Source of the DNA: Harmonia axyridis
Taxonomy: Eukaryota; Arthropoda; Insecta; Coleoptera; Coccinellidae
Reading direction: 5' to 3'
Assembly: GCF_914767665.1 (NCBI RefSeq)
Contig: NC_059503.1
Span: forward strand, 9,920,001 to 9,984,000
Length of the DNA stretch: 64,000 nt
Shown here one piece after another: positions 23,431 through 35,880 of the stretch. The stretch's first letter is position 1. Each line of letters opens with the position of its first letter. A model generated the notes under the pieces. It had not been told where the DNA came from. It did no database searches and saw only the letters and a list, made by a program, of their open reading frames with translations. A program made the translations under genes and the position numbers.

Positions 23431-23448
23431 GCCCCACGTTGGGCGCCA
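23431..23448 (-). promoter_or_regulatory. LTR-retrotransposon primer binding site for tRNA-Lys(CUU)
   Basis: The plus strand here is gccccacgttgggcgcca, which equals the 3' end of insect tRNA-Lys(CUU) with its CCA. Its complement is therefore a retrovirus-type primer binding site on the minus strand. An LTR should end just above 23448, and the internal region should extend towards lower coordinates. I cannot define the LTR borders or find gag/pol, so this is a fragment of a Gypsy-type element. Confidence 0.65.
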
Positions 23449-25213
23449 AGGTTCACCTTTTTGATCAACAAAATAGAGTGTTGTTTCAGTTATTATTTTT
23501 TCCTCCACTGTATGTAGACTAATTTTAATGCTGAATAATCTTCACTGATTATTTGGTGCCAACATATTAAACCATTCATCAAAATGGCTACTGATATCAA
23601 TTCAGTTCTTTTCTATTTTTTTTCTATGAAACTTTTCTGGTACACATCTATTTTTAATTAATAGGGAAAGAATATATTGTACGACATGTACGAACTATTA
23701 TTAATCCCCCCTTTCAATGCCCCATTCATTAAAAGCCACCCCTAATTAGAAATTCTAATATAAGCAACACAGAAACCGCGATGTCGTGAAAGATAAACAT
23801 CTATCAACGTCTACGAATTAATTCAGCCGTTGTCGTGTTAAAAATAAAATTCTAAATCTGTGTATATGATTGATAACCCCACGGGGTGACATTTTTATCG
23901 ATAATACATTCTCGCACACCATGTTATGACCGCCTCAATTGAATTATAACATTTTCTATTAAACCTTTCGTGATAAATGGCCTTCATTACAACGATATTA
24001 GATAGGATCTACCTACCACCTTTGTGATTTTCATCTATGAAATTGTCTCTATTTTTGACATGAAGGGAAAAATATTGTGGACCAACAGAAATTTCATTTC
24101 TCTGAAAAATTTAGTTCAACTCATATAGCTACAATCTGAAGATTTAAGTTGAGCAACAGAAATCGTAACGTAAGTTAAAAGCTTTACGCTCCTTCAAAGG
24201 AGTCATCTATCCATTTTACTAACTTTATTCTTCATTCCTGTCTTTACCCTTTTCTTTTATCTATGTCAGATTCAAGAAGCAAGAACAGAGAAGATTTATT
24301 TATGTTTATCTCATATGTGTTCAAAGAGAACGAATTAGGAAGAAGACATCATTCCTTGCATTGAAAACTCTACATACTATTGACTAAGCAAGTGAACCTA
24401 TAAACGAGAAAAGAAACAATAGATCATACGATTAAAGCAGATTCAGCCTGTTAAATTAGTGTTGACAAAATGATGTTTCTGACAGGGATATCTAGACCAT
24501 ATTCATTTCCCAAAAAAAAACAGCATTGTTGAATATAAATACGAAAGCTTGCAGGAAGAGGAAGCATCAAGACCCGAGTCTCCGTCTAAATTGGTTTATA
24601 TGCCTAGAGGAAATGAAATGATGAATGGCAATGACATCTTAAAACTGTCCCATAATACTTTTATCGTTGGTCTAATTGAAGACCACGAACGTTCGTCATA
24701 AAAGTGCTCTCGAAATAAACGAAGAGATTTCTGAACTCCTATAAAACGAAATTTAAAATAGAATCTTCCCTAAAGGCGACTCAAGTTTCATAGCCTGGAT
24801 GCGTTTCTCTCCACGAAATTCAATCGACTGATAGGGATAGCTACTATACAGTAAATGGTGGGATAATTCATTATTTGCGTGTTTGGAAACACCCCTGTCA
24901 TAAGACAGATGACATCTGTTCATTTTGGGGTATATCAATTACGGATACGTTTTGATGGCTCATTTATATCTGCTGGAATGACGTAACGAAGCAAGCATTA
25001 GTTAATTGTACTTTCCTGACGTGAGATTGAATTGATAATGCCGATTAGGATAGAAATATTGTAGTGTGAAGATGATAGATTGTCTCTATTAGTATAAATA
25101 TATTGATCTTTTAGAACTTACCCACTGAAATTGAATACTTACTTCTCCTCATCTGATGATATAATAATAAGAATAATAATATGATTTATTGGTACATATG
25201 TCATATATGTCAA
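23449..25213. other. AT-rich DNA, possible LTR remnant at its left edge
   Basis: If the primer binding site is genuine, the 5' LTR of the fragment begins at about 23450. No matching second LTR was found. AAT-type microsatellite sequence occurs at 25163-25187. Confidence 0.35.
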
Positions 25214-26160
25214 ATTATACTCTGTGATCGTGAAGTATGGAACAAATTCATTTTTAGCTAATCAGACCATTTTAAGAAATAATAATAATAATAATATTTA
25301 ATAATAATATTTATTTATCCTGAAACATGTCGATTTTTATTTTAATTTACCGTATTTTAAAATAATAATCTAATATACAGGGTGAATTACTTACGAGTAA
25401 TGACGTCACCGTAATTTTTTAAATAGAACACCCCCATTTTGTCCCAATTTTCCGATTACTCTAGCTGAGCTGATTCCAAAAATGTATCACACGTTGATTC
25501 CAATTAGTACAGGGTGGACAAAAATACAATAGTTTTATGTGGGCTCATAATATAACGCGTAACCTTTATTAGTTATATTAACAATATTATCAAAAATACT
25601 TATTGCCTAGCGGCAATTGGTTTGAATTGATTTGTTACATTTTTAGATTGATAAAATGAGCTGTTTCCAAACATGTTTGGTACTTGTGGTCTAGCAGACA
25701 GAATATGAAAGAAATTATTTCTTATTTTTATACATTTTCATTAAATTAAAAATTAAACAAACTACAGGATGTTACATTCGAACCAATTGCCGCTAGACAA
25801 GAAGTATTTTTGATAATATTGTTGATTTAACTAATAAAGAATGTTACGCATTACTTTATGAGCAGATACGAAACTATTGTATTTTTGTCCACCCTGTACC
25901 AATTGGAATTAACATGTGATACATTTTTGAAATCAGCTCAGCTAGAGTAATCGGAGAATTGAGACAAAATGGGGGTGTTCCATTAAAAAAAAATGACGGT
26001 GACGTCATTACTCGAAAGTAATTCACCCTGTGTTTTGGATTATTATTTTAAAATACGGTACATTTAAATGAAAATCGACGTGTTTCAGAATTATTTCTCA
26101 AAATGGTCTGTTTTGCTAAAAATGAATTTGTTCCATACCTTACGGACACAGTGTATAGAC
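25214..26160. mobile_element. Triple concentric palindrome (~950 bases)
   Basis: The arms run 25214-25623 and 25780-26160. Three terminus-like pairs are nested: the outer ends near 25214 and 26160, a middle pair cagggtgaattac at 25378 with its complement ending at 26030, and an inner pair cagggtggacaaaaata at 25510 with its complement ending at 25895. TA flanks the middle pair on the left and the inner pair on both sides. An AAT microsatellite (25280-25315) interrupts the left arm only. The loop has no coding capacity. Confidence 0.88.
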
Positions 26161-27990
26161 AGACATTGAATTATATTGTGGAGCCTAATCAGAATGGACA
26201 GAGAATACCTAATTATATAAAAAAGGCATAAATGAACCCAGTACATAGGTAAATAATCATATTCTGGACGAACATAAAATATCTTGATATATTTCCATGA
26301 CATTCTATTCCTATAATCTCTCTCTGCTATTTCGTGTTAACCTCAAACTAACTCACATGCTATCCGCTTCGCAATCACTATTCACTTAATATTCATAACC
26401 TCACTTCATCGTACATCCGTTACGCTCATTTTATTAAAGTTGACATTTCATTTTATGTTCGAGTGGTCTAGTGTAGAATGGTAATTTTCGTGTTCGAAGT
26501 GAATTAGAACCTACATATGTACCTAAGGTTATTAATCAACGTTTTTGAAGATCTAATGTTCGATTAATTCCATACTGTAATATTAATGAAGGTTGTGGAA
26601 AAAAGAGGAGAGTTGCGTGACTGTGCAAGCCAAAAGGGTCCTATGATGTGCACACTTAATCTCTAGAATAAACAGTGGTGAAGGAAATGATGCCACAAAT
26701 TTATGGTTTCGTTATTTTATCATGAACCCTGAACGATATTGCTAATTAAACATAGAGGGTAATATCTCATGAAGAAAAAGCATTTATGTGTACATACAGG
26801 GCATCCGCTGAATGAGTTTTTCAAAAAAATCAACTCCACTTGCTTAGAAAAGTAAGCAGTGTTGACAAGATCAACATCTGGATTGGTGATCGAAATGATT
26901 TAAAATTTCGAGCTAGAATGACCAGATGAATTGACATGCAGATTCTTGACGTCAGTGCTTCTCTAGAATATTGATGATTTAATTGAAGAAGCAGAATAAT
27001 TGAAAAAAAAACAAAATGTAGTGTTCGTGACGCACAAACAACATCATTGGGTACATACGGAAATGAACTCTATCGTTGAATACTTCAAAGGCCTTTATTT
27101 ACATATATTAAATGCATATATCTTCCAGTGTTTATATTTCAACAACTCGTCTCGGGAGTATGTAAACATCGGAGCAATATTTTCTGGGATCTTCTTCAAA
27201 CAAGATATTTACACGTGTGTGACATCCATAATGAAAGCTCGCATTCCGCGTTGGTTTATTTATCCTAAAATATCGTGGGAAAACGATAACGTCTTTTATT
27301 ATTGAAGCCTGTGATAATATAGGTTGCACGAATGTTGAATCAAACAATAATGGAATACCTGATGTCATTTAATACACCTTTGCTCGAAAAAGAAAACAAT
27401 TTTATTCACATCTTTCCGAGTATTATTATTTTCAAAGAGCCAACTTAGAACTATCTTCCTGAACGTCCAAAAATATTTCTCCTGAAATATTGGCCACAGC
27501 CTCTCAGACACAAATTTTTTTCGATTATTCGAGCTGTGATCTAAAACATATCGAAGTTTCAAGAGTGTACCTTGTCTCTAGGAGAATTGGCAGCCTCGAG
27601 AATATTATCAAAAATTTTTTGAAAATTTCAGTTTAACAGCTATAATTGCTGAAATAAAGGGGTAAACTCTGAACTGTAAGCATTTTCGTAATATACAGTA
27701 TCGAACGAAACGATTTGAAGGTATAAAATTTTTATGTGGGATACTTTCTGAAACAAAAAAATTTTTTCAAGGGGCAGGTATGGAAAATTTGAGCCAAATT
27801 TTTCGATCTGAGAATTTTCAGGTAAGGGCGGCATTCGGATAATTCTGCTAGTCATGTTGGAGCTAGTCAAGAAAGCCTAGAAAAGTAGGGATAGAAAAAA
27901 ATAAACATAATAAGTCCCGGGCCTTATCAGTAAAAATACCAGAAACCTTTCAATTCAAACACATGAAATTCATCCAGAATTGCAGATATA
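26161..27990. other. AT-rich DNA, nothing recognised beyond one isolated terminus
   Basis: An isolated cagggcatccgctgaatg after TA at 26797 resembles a transposon end without a partner. Open frames at 27000-27370 overlap on both strands and resemble nothing known. Confidence 0.4.
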
Positions 27991-28662
27991 CAGGGTGGCC
28001 ATTTGAAAACGAAACAGACGAGATTACAGACGAAATAAAGTTCTTCGATAGAAATGCTCGGACAGGTCGATTTCTGTTTCGAGGGGGACAACTTAAGATG
28101 TAGGTTAAGGACGCATAGCGCTTCAACCCTTGCTGCTACAACCCCCACCCCCAATTTTTGAATAGGGAAGTTGGGGTGAGTGATACCTCAATTTAAAGGT
28201 ATTTTTATACTGATTTCAGCACAGTAATTGTTTTTCCATTTTATGCATTAGTTCTCGAAATATTCATGCGTTAGTTAGTTAGGAAGGAAGCCACAGTCAT
28301 GGTTGTTTTGAAGCTCAAAATTTCGATTTTTCACAAAACACTTCAAGTGCCATGAAAACACTACTTCATTTTCAAATACTTAGTTAAGAATATTTCGAGA
28401 ACTAATGTATAAAATGAAAAAACAATTACTGTGCTGAAATCAGTATAAAAATACCTTTCAAATGAGGTATCACTCACCCCATCTTCCCTATTCAAAATTT
28501 GGGGGTGAGGGTTGTAGCAGCAAGGGTTGAAGCGCTATGCGTCCGTAACCTACATCTTAAGTTGTCCCCCTCGAAACAGAAATCGACCTGTCCGAGCATT
28601 TCTATCAAAAAACTTTATTTCGTCTGTAATCTCGTCTGTTTCGTTTTCAAATGGCCACCCTG
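27991..28662. mobile_element. Long palindromic element (cagggtggccatttg family), TA duplication
   Basis: It begins cagggtggccatttgaaaac and ends with the complement, with TA at 27989-27990 and 28663-28664. The arms are about 280 bases each with few mismatches. The loop (about 28275-28380) is short. Open frames in both arms are mirror images of each other and not genes. Confidence 0.93.
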
Positions 28663-31099
28663 TATGCTGTATTCTAGTGTGTTGGAATTTTACTCATTAC
28701 AATATTCGTACCCTCAATCATACAATATCACGAAAACAGAGAATATCAAATACTCTTACACAGATATTGCACTCCAAAAATAAAAAGGGACAAATGACGG
28801 TCAGCGGGAGTTGGGACAGGGAGAGTTTATTGTAGGGGTGAAACAACTAGCCACATTGCGCGGTATCCCTCTAATTATCCGACAAGAGCTTCCTGCCGAA
28901 AGTTATGCCGTTCCAGATAGAACTTCACCCCTGCCTGTCTCTTTCATACGGGTTGGTCGTTCCGACGTCCAAAATTGGACGTTGCAAACTTTATACCCCA
29001 CGTTCAGAGCCGGCAACTGAGTGTGAGGAATTTTCAATTCGATAAGAATGTCGTAATTTTGTAGGTAAAGTAATGAATTCCGTATCTCCTGGTCGAGTCA
29101 CAGGAGTTGGTGGATGACCAATGGATGTATTCAACATATTGAGTTGGAATTAGTGAGAAAGTAGAGGTGAAAGGCTATCTAGGAAGAAGCCTGTCAGAAC
29201 TGGAGCTTCCATGATATTTATTGTCATTGGAAAATCTTTTCACTTGCCAAGACTATTATAGGACTGTACAGAAAGGTTCTTCTTTGTCTAACGCTAGATA
29301 TTTGCATCATTATTTTATGTTATTGACCAATAAATTTGCTCATCAAAATACTGATTTGATGAATTAGTTGAAGTAGTCTAAGATCCCAAGGCAGTCAGAG
29401 CATAAAGGCTCTTCAGATGAATTGTTTAAAATGTGTAACGTTAAAATTGCCGATGAGACTCTAAGACTGATTTCTAGGGGTGGTTTAGCCTATTTGGCAA
29501 CAGAACTCCTACACAGGTTTTTACAAATTCAAAAAAAATTAAAATATACAACAAAAATTTTTTTCAATCCCAAAAGAAGTTTCTGTTGTTGCAATCTGAC
29601 GGAAGGTGCGAGAATCTCGACACAATTCACGCTAATAAATTGAATTTTATATCTCAAATTAAACCAGTAATGGCTGAAATCTAAAACAAGGTACGTATGT
29701 TTCCTGAAGTCTCGATAATTATTGAAAATCTTCCAGAAAATTCTCACTGTTTATTTCTCTAGATACGCCCATCCGTTGGCGCTTCATCGGCGACCAACTA
29801 CACTCGAAGAATCGACAAACCACCGCGACTCAACATGAATTAAAGAGTGCAAAATCGTTGCAGATGAATCTTACAAATCAGCTACAAATGTAATAAATAG
29901 GTGAATGTTGAAGTCGTTCAATGAATATATTTTTTTCTATCCTATTCTTATGATCAGATTTCATGCATTAGCATATTTTCCAGTGTTACCCATATATTTC
30001 TTGAACTAATGAATTTTCTGATGGAAGATTTCATCAGAATAGTATGATAGAAATTCGTCACTAAGAACAAAATCACCCACAAATTCAGAACGAATATCCG
30101 AATACTCACGCCGCACATTCCTTCAAATTCAATAAACAGATGGATAAATCAACACAAATTGTCTGCGCTCAAACAACTCCGCCCACCAAGACACTCATGA
30201 GTATTCATAAACGAACCACTCCTATTAGTATGTATTATTTCATCTTCATCCCCCGGAATTGAATCATAACAAAAGAAGACCCATTCACCGGAGTCCTTCC
30301 ACTTGTGTATAATCATGCTGGCGAAATCCCGGACCCCGGAATCCTCGAATACATCGCTATTTATATCCAGGACCCTTTAATAGTTTCTTTTCCATTCCCT
30401 CATTCGGCGTCTGAATGCACAGGGATTGAGAATGTGCCAAAAAGGGCCTGGGATGGAGAGTAATCTGGATTCAGGCCGTCCACCCTTGGCCGGAGCAAGT
30501 GATATATGCTCCCTCATTGTGCACACCGAATGGACAATGAGAAGGAAGGTTAGAGAGGACGTTGTCCACACTGGTCTGCGTTCAGGAGGAACGTCGAGTA
30601 TCATTGTTATACGTAGGGGATGATCTTGTCCGATAAGCCGGACTACACAGCTTCATTTCAATTCGCGAACGTAAAGGGAGTTAATGGGAAGTTCGAGAGA
30701 ACTTCGGATTTGAATATGGGAGACTGATGGATAATACTAGAGAATTGTAGGTGCAGTGTGGATCAAAATGAAAGGAGGGAGGACTTGAGAGGCTTGTACT
30801 TGGAGAAGTGGCTATTTTTAGTTTAAATTCCAGTGATCAGATCATATTAAATGTATGCCTTCCTGGAATACAGTTCTCTGCACAACTATAATCTTTATTA
30901 TTAGATACCATTCATGTAAAGATGGACCCAAATATTTAGTCATGTAGTGCCCTCCATCCACTATTTAGGTTATGAAGATGAAACTAAAATATTGAAGGTC
31001 ATACAATAATTAGGTCTCTACAATCTACTACAAAAAACTCATCTGAACTAATGATTACATTCCAGCTTACATTGCTTACGAAAATTCAATTAGGAAAAC
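28663..31099. other. Unique DNA with GC-richer islands at 28795-29040 and 30290-30640
   Basis: The islands are non-repetitive and show no coding homology. The first holds a short hairpin (acgtcca...tggacgt near 28970). The remainder is AT-rich. Confidence 0.3.
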
Positions 31100-31510
31100 T
31101 GATACAATCAGCCTGAAACAGTCAACCCCGGCCATTTGCAGACCATGTGTTTAGCTATTTCTCTCTCCGTTCCACAGAGCCTGCAAATCTCATCTGCTTA
31201 CTCAAGTGGTGCAGACGATATTATCACCGACAGTGTCATGTCAACAGTCCCACCATTACTCGAAGATCAGCTCCTGCCAGCTTCAAGAGCTTTCTGGAAT
31301 AGGTCTTTGGATGAGCAAAACCAGAAGTGTTCCTCCATAGGGTTATTCATTTGACCCACTCCCGTTGTTAGATCGCTGCCTCATGTTGGTCTTTTTCAAG
31401 CCCACAGAAAGGCTCAGGACCAGGTGATAACCTTGTTTCTCTTTTCGCGAGTTCTTCGGTTTGTTCATTTCCTTCAATACCTCAATGCCCCGGAACCCAT
31501 AGTTGAGTTT
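31100..31510 (-). pseudogene. Non-LTR retrotransposon fragment with RNase H signature
   Basis: On the minus strand the frame reads LWVPGH, a stop, then GIEGNEQTEELAKRETRL, the characteristic WVPGHxGIxGNExAD box of the RNase H domain of jockey/I/R1-type elements. It continues into CGLEKDQHEAAI, shared with 61650-61680. Further stops and frameshifts follow towards 31100, where the match reaches the C-terminal region. The second glutamate/aspartate positions are altered. Confidence 0.8.
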
Positions 31511-31899
31511 TTTGCTTCTGGCTAGTTGCTTTATGGTATTATGATACTCTCATGTCAGCAGAGAACCCTGGCCTTATGATTCTAGGGACCTCAGCGTTGC
31601 CTAACTGTCTGTAGTGATATGAATATGCTACAACCCTGAGAATAGGCCTAACGATAATCAGTTTCATCATAAAAAACTTTCGAAAGGAGTATAATTCGAT
31701 TCACATTCTGGGTACTATTGGAAACTTTGCTTAATGAATTGATTCTGAAAAAGAAAAATATACACATTGAACATTATTATAAAATTGCAGTCACTGTCAG
31801 AAAAAACTGTTGAAATTGGTCCAACTGTCCAAATTGGTCACCTGATCTCAATAGTCCTAACCCTGTAATGTTAAAACATAATTACTCAAGGACGTGAAG

Positions 31900-31965
31900 A
31901 CACTGAATCCAGTTCTTTATCCTCCTAAAGTGATAGCCAAGGCTCCTATGGACGCTGTCATATTA
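31900..31965 (+). mobile_element. Short fragment of the same non-LTR family
   Basis: The block agtgatagccaaggctccta resembles 62037-62057 in the RNase H-family copy. It is too short and diverged to say more. Confidence 0.35.
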
Positions 31966-33329
31966 TCCATATTTAAGACGATCATCTAAGTCGGCTTGTT
32001 AGCTAACTGACCCTGACATCCTGCATATTCCAATCTGATCTTGTTGCTAGTACTAGCAGTTTGTTCTCTTGGTGCTCAATTTAATTAAAAAGAAAAGAAA
32101 TGGAGGCCAGAACGACAAAAATGACCAACCAAAAGCGATCGATTACTCCACCACATCAAACCTCCCACCCCTCTAATCACATCCCTTCATAAAGAGGGTA
32201 GGTTAGCAGTAAACTTCATCACACCGCGAAACCATCAAGGGTAAAACCCATTCTGCTCATCTGATCCGAGAGAGGATCACAGAACCGTTGCAGGCAGCGA
32301 CCAAGAGTGCTCTAATAGTTTCGCGCGCTTTTTATATCAGCGCCGCGGAACTCTGAGTCGAGAATTTAATACCTACTTGTAAATCAGGCAAAACATTCAC
32401 ATGTTCCCGGCACTCGACTAGGCCGCTTGGAAATATCGGCGTTCAGATTTAACCCCGAGGACCGTTTGGTTCGGGGAAAACCATCTTTTCAGCGCATTGT
32501 TCGAAGAGAGAACGTATGCAGAACAGGGATAAGTTTCGTATTTCCCGTGCTCGACTGAATATCGAATGGCGAAATTTCCAACGAAATAATTGCGTGGGGT
32601 GGCTTTGGAATTTCATCGAGAGGGGCTTTTTCACGTTAGCGTAGGTGTATTTTGAGAGACTACTGGCGTAAATGCTGTTCGGAGAAATATACTGGTGGAG
32701 TATACTCAGAAGTAGGAATTTCGAATAGTGGATCTATGAATCACCTCGCCTTGGATGAAAGGGGAACCCAACACAAAACAAGCGTACCTAAAGGATGAGT
32801 AGTCTTTTTTTTTATGCCTTATATTCTCATATTTTTCATTCCGAAAAGGTTAACTAAAATATTTTGAGCATTTAATCCTAGACTAACATGCAGCCAGGCT
32901 CAAATAAAACAATCGTCTTCTGTTAATGCCAATTCTCCTGAATGTTGGCAATCATTTAAGTCCAAATAAATTAATTGAGAGCTACCCTTAAGACTTGTAC
33001 GGTTGTCTCTACGATCCATTGCCTAGTAGAGTCGATATGGAAGTTATTGAACAAGTCAGAAATATTTCAATACAACCATTGATGATGATTAATTAAACAT
33101 ACAGATTTTTCAACGAATAGCAACATCGATATAATCCAAACTTATACGTTTCTGTTAATTTTTTGTATGTTATTTTTGAATTGTTTTGAAATATCGAGAA
33201 CCTGAGACTTATAATGAAGAAACAATCTTCGTGTTGCATAATTTTATACATAGGTAAAAGAGAGATTTATAAAACGGGCAATAAACAATATGACTTCAAA
33301 ATCCCAGAAAAATCGTTGAATATCCAGGA
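31966..33329. other. Unique DNA with a GC-richer island at 32160-32660
   Basis: The island includes cgcgctttttatatcagcgc, a TATA-like stretch within GC-rich DNA that could belong to a promoter or enhancer. No exon can be supported. Confidence 0.3.
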
Positions 33330-34150
33330 CAATGTTTTTGAACTGCGAGATACAATATCTAAAGGCAGTCTGAGCCCCACCCTATTCAACCTGATCATGG
33401 ACAAGATCATACAAATCGTGAAAGGGATTCAAGATGGATACAGAATGGGACAAAGAGCAATGAAAATAATGTGCCATGCAGATGACACAATATTGTTAGC
33501 AGAAAGTGAAGATGATTTGCAAAGAATGCTATACAAATTTCTAACAACAGTAGAAAAATACAATATGCAGATATCATTGGAAAAACGGAATCCATGGTCA
33601 TATTCCGAGAACCAATTGGATGTGAACTGGCAGCAAACGACACACCAAGGTTCATGGTTCAATTAGTTGGTTATAGAAATAACTAGTCACAGAGGCCTTA
33701 TCAGATAAATCCGAATGCATGCCAACTAAGCCTCAAGAATGGCCTGGTATCTGAAAGACATAGTCTGGAGGAACTAGTATATGACTACTGAGAATAACCA
33801 CGAATGTGGTGAGGCCTGCACTATCATATGCAGCAGAAACGGTGAAAACGAAAAGCATTATCCGAAGTGAAGATCCTGCGATCTATTAAGTAGACTATAA
33901 AAGAAGAACTCCAGATACAAGATGTGGTGCGATTTGGCAAAATTAGGAGACAATGTTAGAGAGAACACATAGACAGAATGAATGACAATCAATTCACAAA
34001 ATGGACTGAAGACCATAAACCTAGCTCGAAAAAACCTCCTGGCAGACCACCTAATAGATGGTTACAACTAAGACTGAACACACAAACAATGTTCGAAGGC
34101 AGTCGTAAACAAAATAATGTCTCATAAAAAAGAGGAAGAAGAAGAAAATA
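33330..34150 (+). pseudogene. Reverse transcriptase and C-terminal remnant of a second non-LTR family
   Basis: The first frame (to 33666) reads SLSPTLFNLIMDKII, then HADDTILLAESEDDLQRML, then NMQISLEKR. This is the palm of a reverse transcriptase, with the catalytic YxDD box present as H-A-D-D. The tail is recognisable through several frameshifts: ELQIQDVVRFGKIRR and KPPGRPPNRW near 34040-34070 match the usual C-terminal end of this group. A purine-rich aagaggaagaagaagaaa end follows. It is unlike the RNase H family elsewhere in the window. Clade assignment is uncertain. The element is 5'-truncated and inactive. Confidence 0.85.
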
Positions 34151-34228
34151 CCAAAACGATTAATAAAGAGGATTGAAGCATAATAATTAATAATTACTAG
34201 AGAGGACAAAACAAATCAACCTTTCAGG

Positions 34229-34410
34229 AATGAACATTTAAGCCTACAGCTACATCAAAAAGCAAGTTGTTGCTCAATAGTTCTATACCTAAGATGATGA
34301 AGAACAGCTACATAATCTACATAAAATGTCAACTATTCTCAAAACATTTAAGAAGGACTTAAGAGCATGTTATTGTTCAATAGTTCCTAAGATGATGAAG
34401 AACAACAATT
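34229..34410. repeat. Short direct duplication
   Basis: A block at 34229-34315 (ending taagatgatgaagaacagc) recurs at 34345-34407 in shortened form. It lies directly downstream of the retrotransposon remnant. Confidence 0.6.
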
Positions 34411-34649
34411 TATATATTATATGCTATATGTGTATATATTTTGTACAATATTTATATGTTTGTTCTGTCCATTTTATGAGTTTTCAAGTCTATATTTCTC
34501 ATTTATCCATTTGTATATGAATGTTATATTTATATTATTTTGACGAGTGTAAAAAAAATTGTAACTAAAATTATCTATATATTTATATTTCTATCTTCGA
34601 TCCTGACAAAATCAGCAAAAGCTCAACAGTGTTCCACCCCCCTTATATT

Positions 34650-35880
34650 CGGCAAATTTCGACGAGTGACTGCGAGCAAAGGATGGATGCTGCGGAACTG
34701 CTGTAAAACCGTCTGCTCGGCTCATTTAGAACCAGGAAACATGACATACACTCCCATTGTTTCTGGCACAATATCGCCGAATTAATAGGGCTCTTCTCCG
34801 GCTTATTTCGCTTTTTATAATTATGTATCTCGGCGATTATCATTGTGCAGTTTTGTGTGTACTTCGAGCACAAAGAGCATCTGCTTTACGCTCTGCACGA
34901 ACGTCCGTCGTTGGTTTTTTGTTAGGTTCAGCGTCAGTGTTCCATTCGGGAAATACGTTTTCTGAAATTATGGAATGAATACGACAAGGGGGATGTTGCC
35001 AGAACGAGTTTAGATGCATTGTGTTCATTAACGATTTCCGTTCAAGTGTTCCGTTACTACACGGATGGATCCACCGTAAATACGTGGATCTTTGGAGGAT
35101 TGAAATTGAGCTGTCGTTGAAAATAATGGAAATTTCAGCGATTATCTCACGAAAATACGTTATCGTAAATAAAGCAATCAAAAGGACAGGAACTAGTTAT
35201 TGTTCATCTTGAAGTGACTCTGTTTGCTCAAGAGATGGCGTTATGGGTGTTGCACCACACTTTACTTTGTCCCCGGCGGATTCATAAGGGTCGCCTCATT
35301 GCAGCAGAGTCACCTCTCCATGATGGTGTCTTAGGCATGGGATTGCTTAAAACCAATCCCATGGGAAAGGAGTGTACCTACGTAATTTGGCTCGAGATCT
35401 TCTCTCCAAAATCTTATGAGTGCAGAGTTATTGTAGATCGCCTTGCAGCATCGGCATTCCTCAAATCTATTTTTAGAAGCCTCCTTCAAAAGCGAAGAAT
35501 ATTCTGGATTTCTAGTCGTGGCAATGTAGATGAAGCGCTAGACAAGAAAGCGCGTTAGGCATGCCTCAGAGGAAGTGAGATGAATATACAAAATCGTGAG
35601 ATTGAGATGGATTTGATGGAACAGAGACCCAGCGCCGTGCCGAATGATGTGAAATTGAGATTGAGATGGATTAATAAAATATTCGATCAATTCGATCAAT
35701 ACGTGTAATTTTCAATGAGACACTGCCTCACCTACCTCATAGGACAAGCCGCCACTGAGTTCGGCTGTATTTCACCAGAAACAATGGGAATGGATGTCAT
35801 GTTTTCTGGTTCTAAATGAGCCGAGAAAACAATTTTACAGCACTTCCGCATTATCCTCAGCACTCAGCCTGAAACAGAGC
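34650..35880. mobile_element. Inverted-repeat pair ~1 kb apart, possible transposon
   Basis: Bases 34688-34785 and the complement of 35757-35855 share about 100 bases (ggctcatttagaacc and cccattgtttctgg blocks), with roughly 80-85 percent identity by eye. The interval holds repeat-family copy 3 and no recognisable transposase. Outer ends and target duplications could not be defined. Confidence 0.5.
35205..35430 (+). repeat. Dispersed repeat family, copy 3
   Basis: Shares gagatggcgttatgg, acactttactttg and gcagcagagtcacctctcca with copy 1 at 4710-4905. On the minus strand it keeps HHHGEVTLLQ, a stop, and VKCGATPITPSLEQTES. It continues into aatttggctcgagat, as does copy 1. Confidence 0.7.

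Noticed and set aside
23320..23460. Cluster of AGGTCA-like nuclear receptor half-sites
   Set aside because: Part of it is the tRNA-Lys-complementary sequence of a retrotransposon; spacing is irregular.
27927..28835. Mirror-image frames of 75-102 codons
   Set aside because: They fall in the two arms of the palindromic element and are reverse copies of each other.
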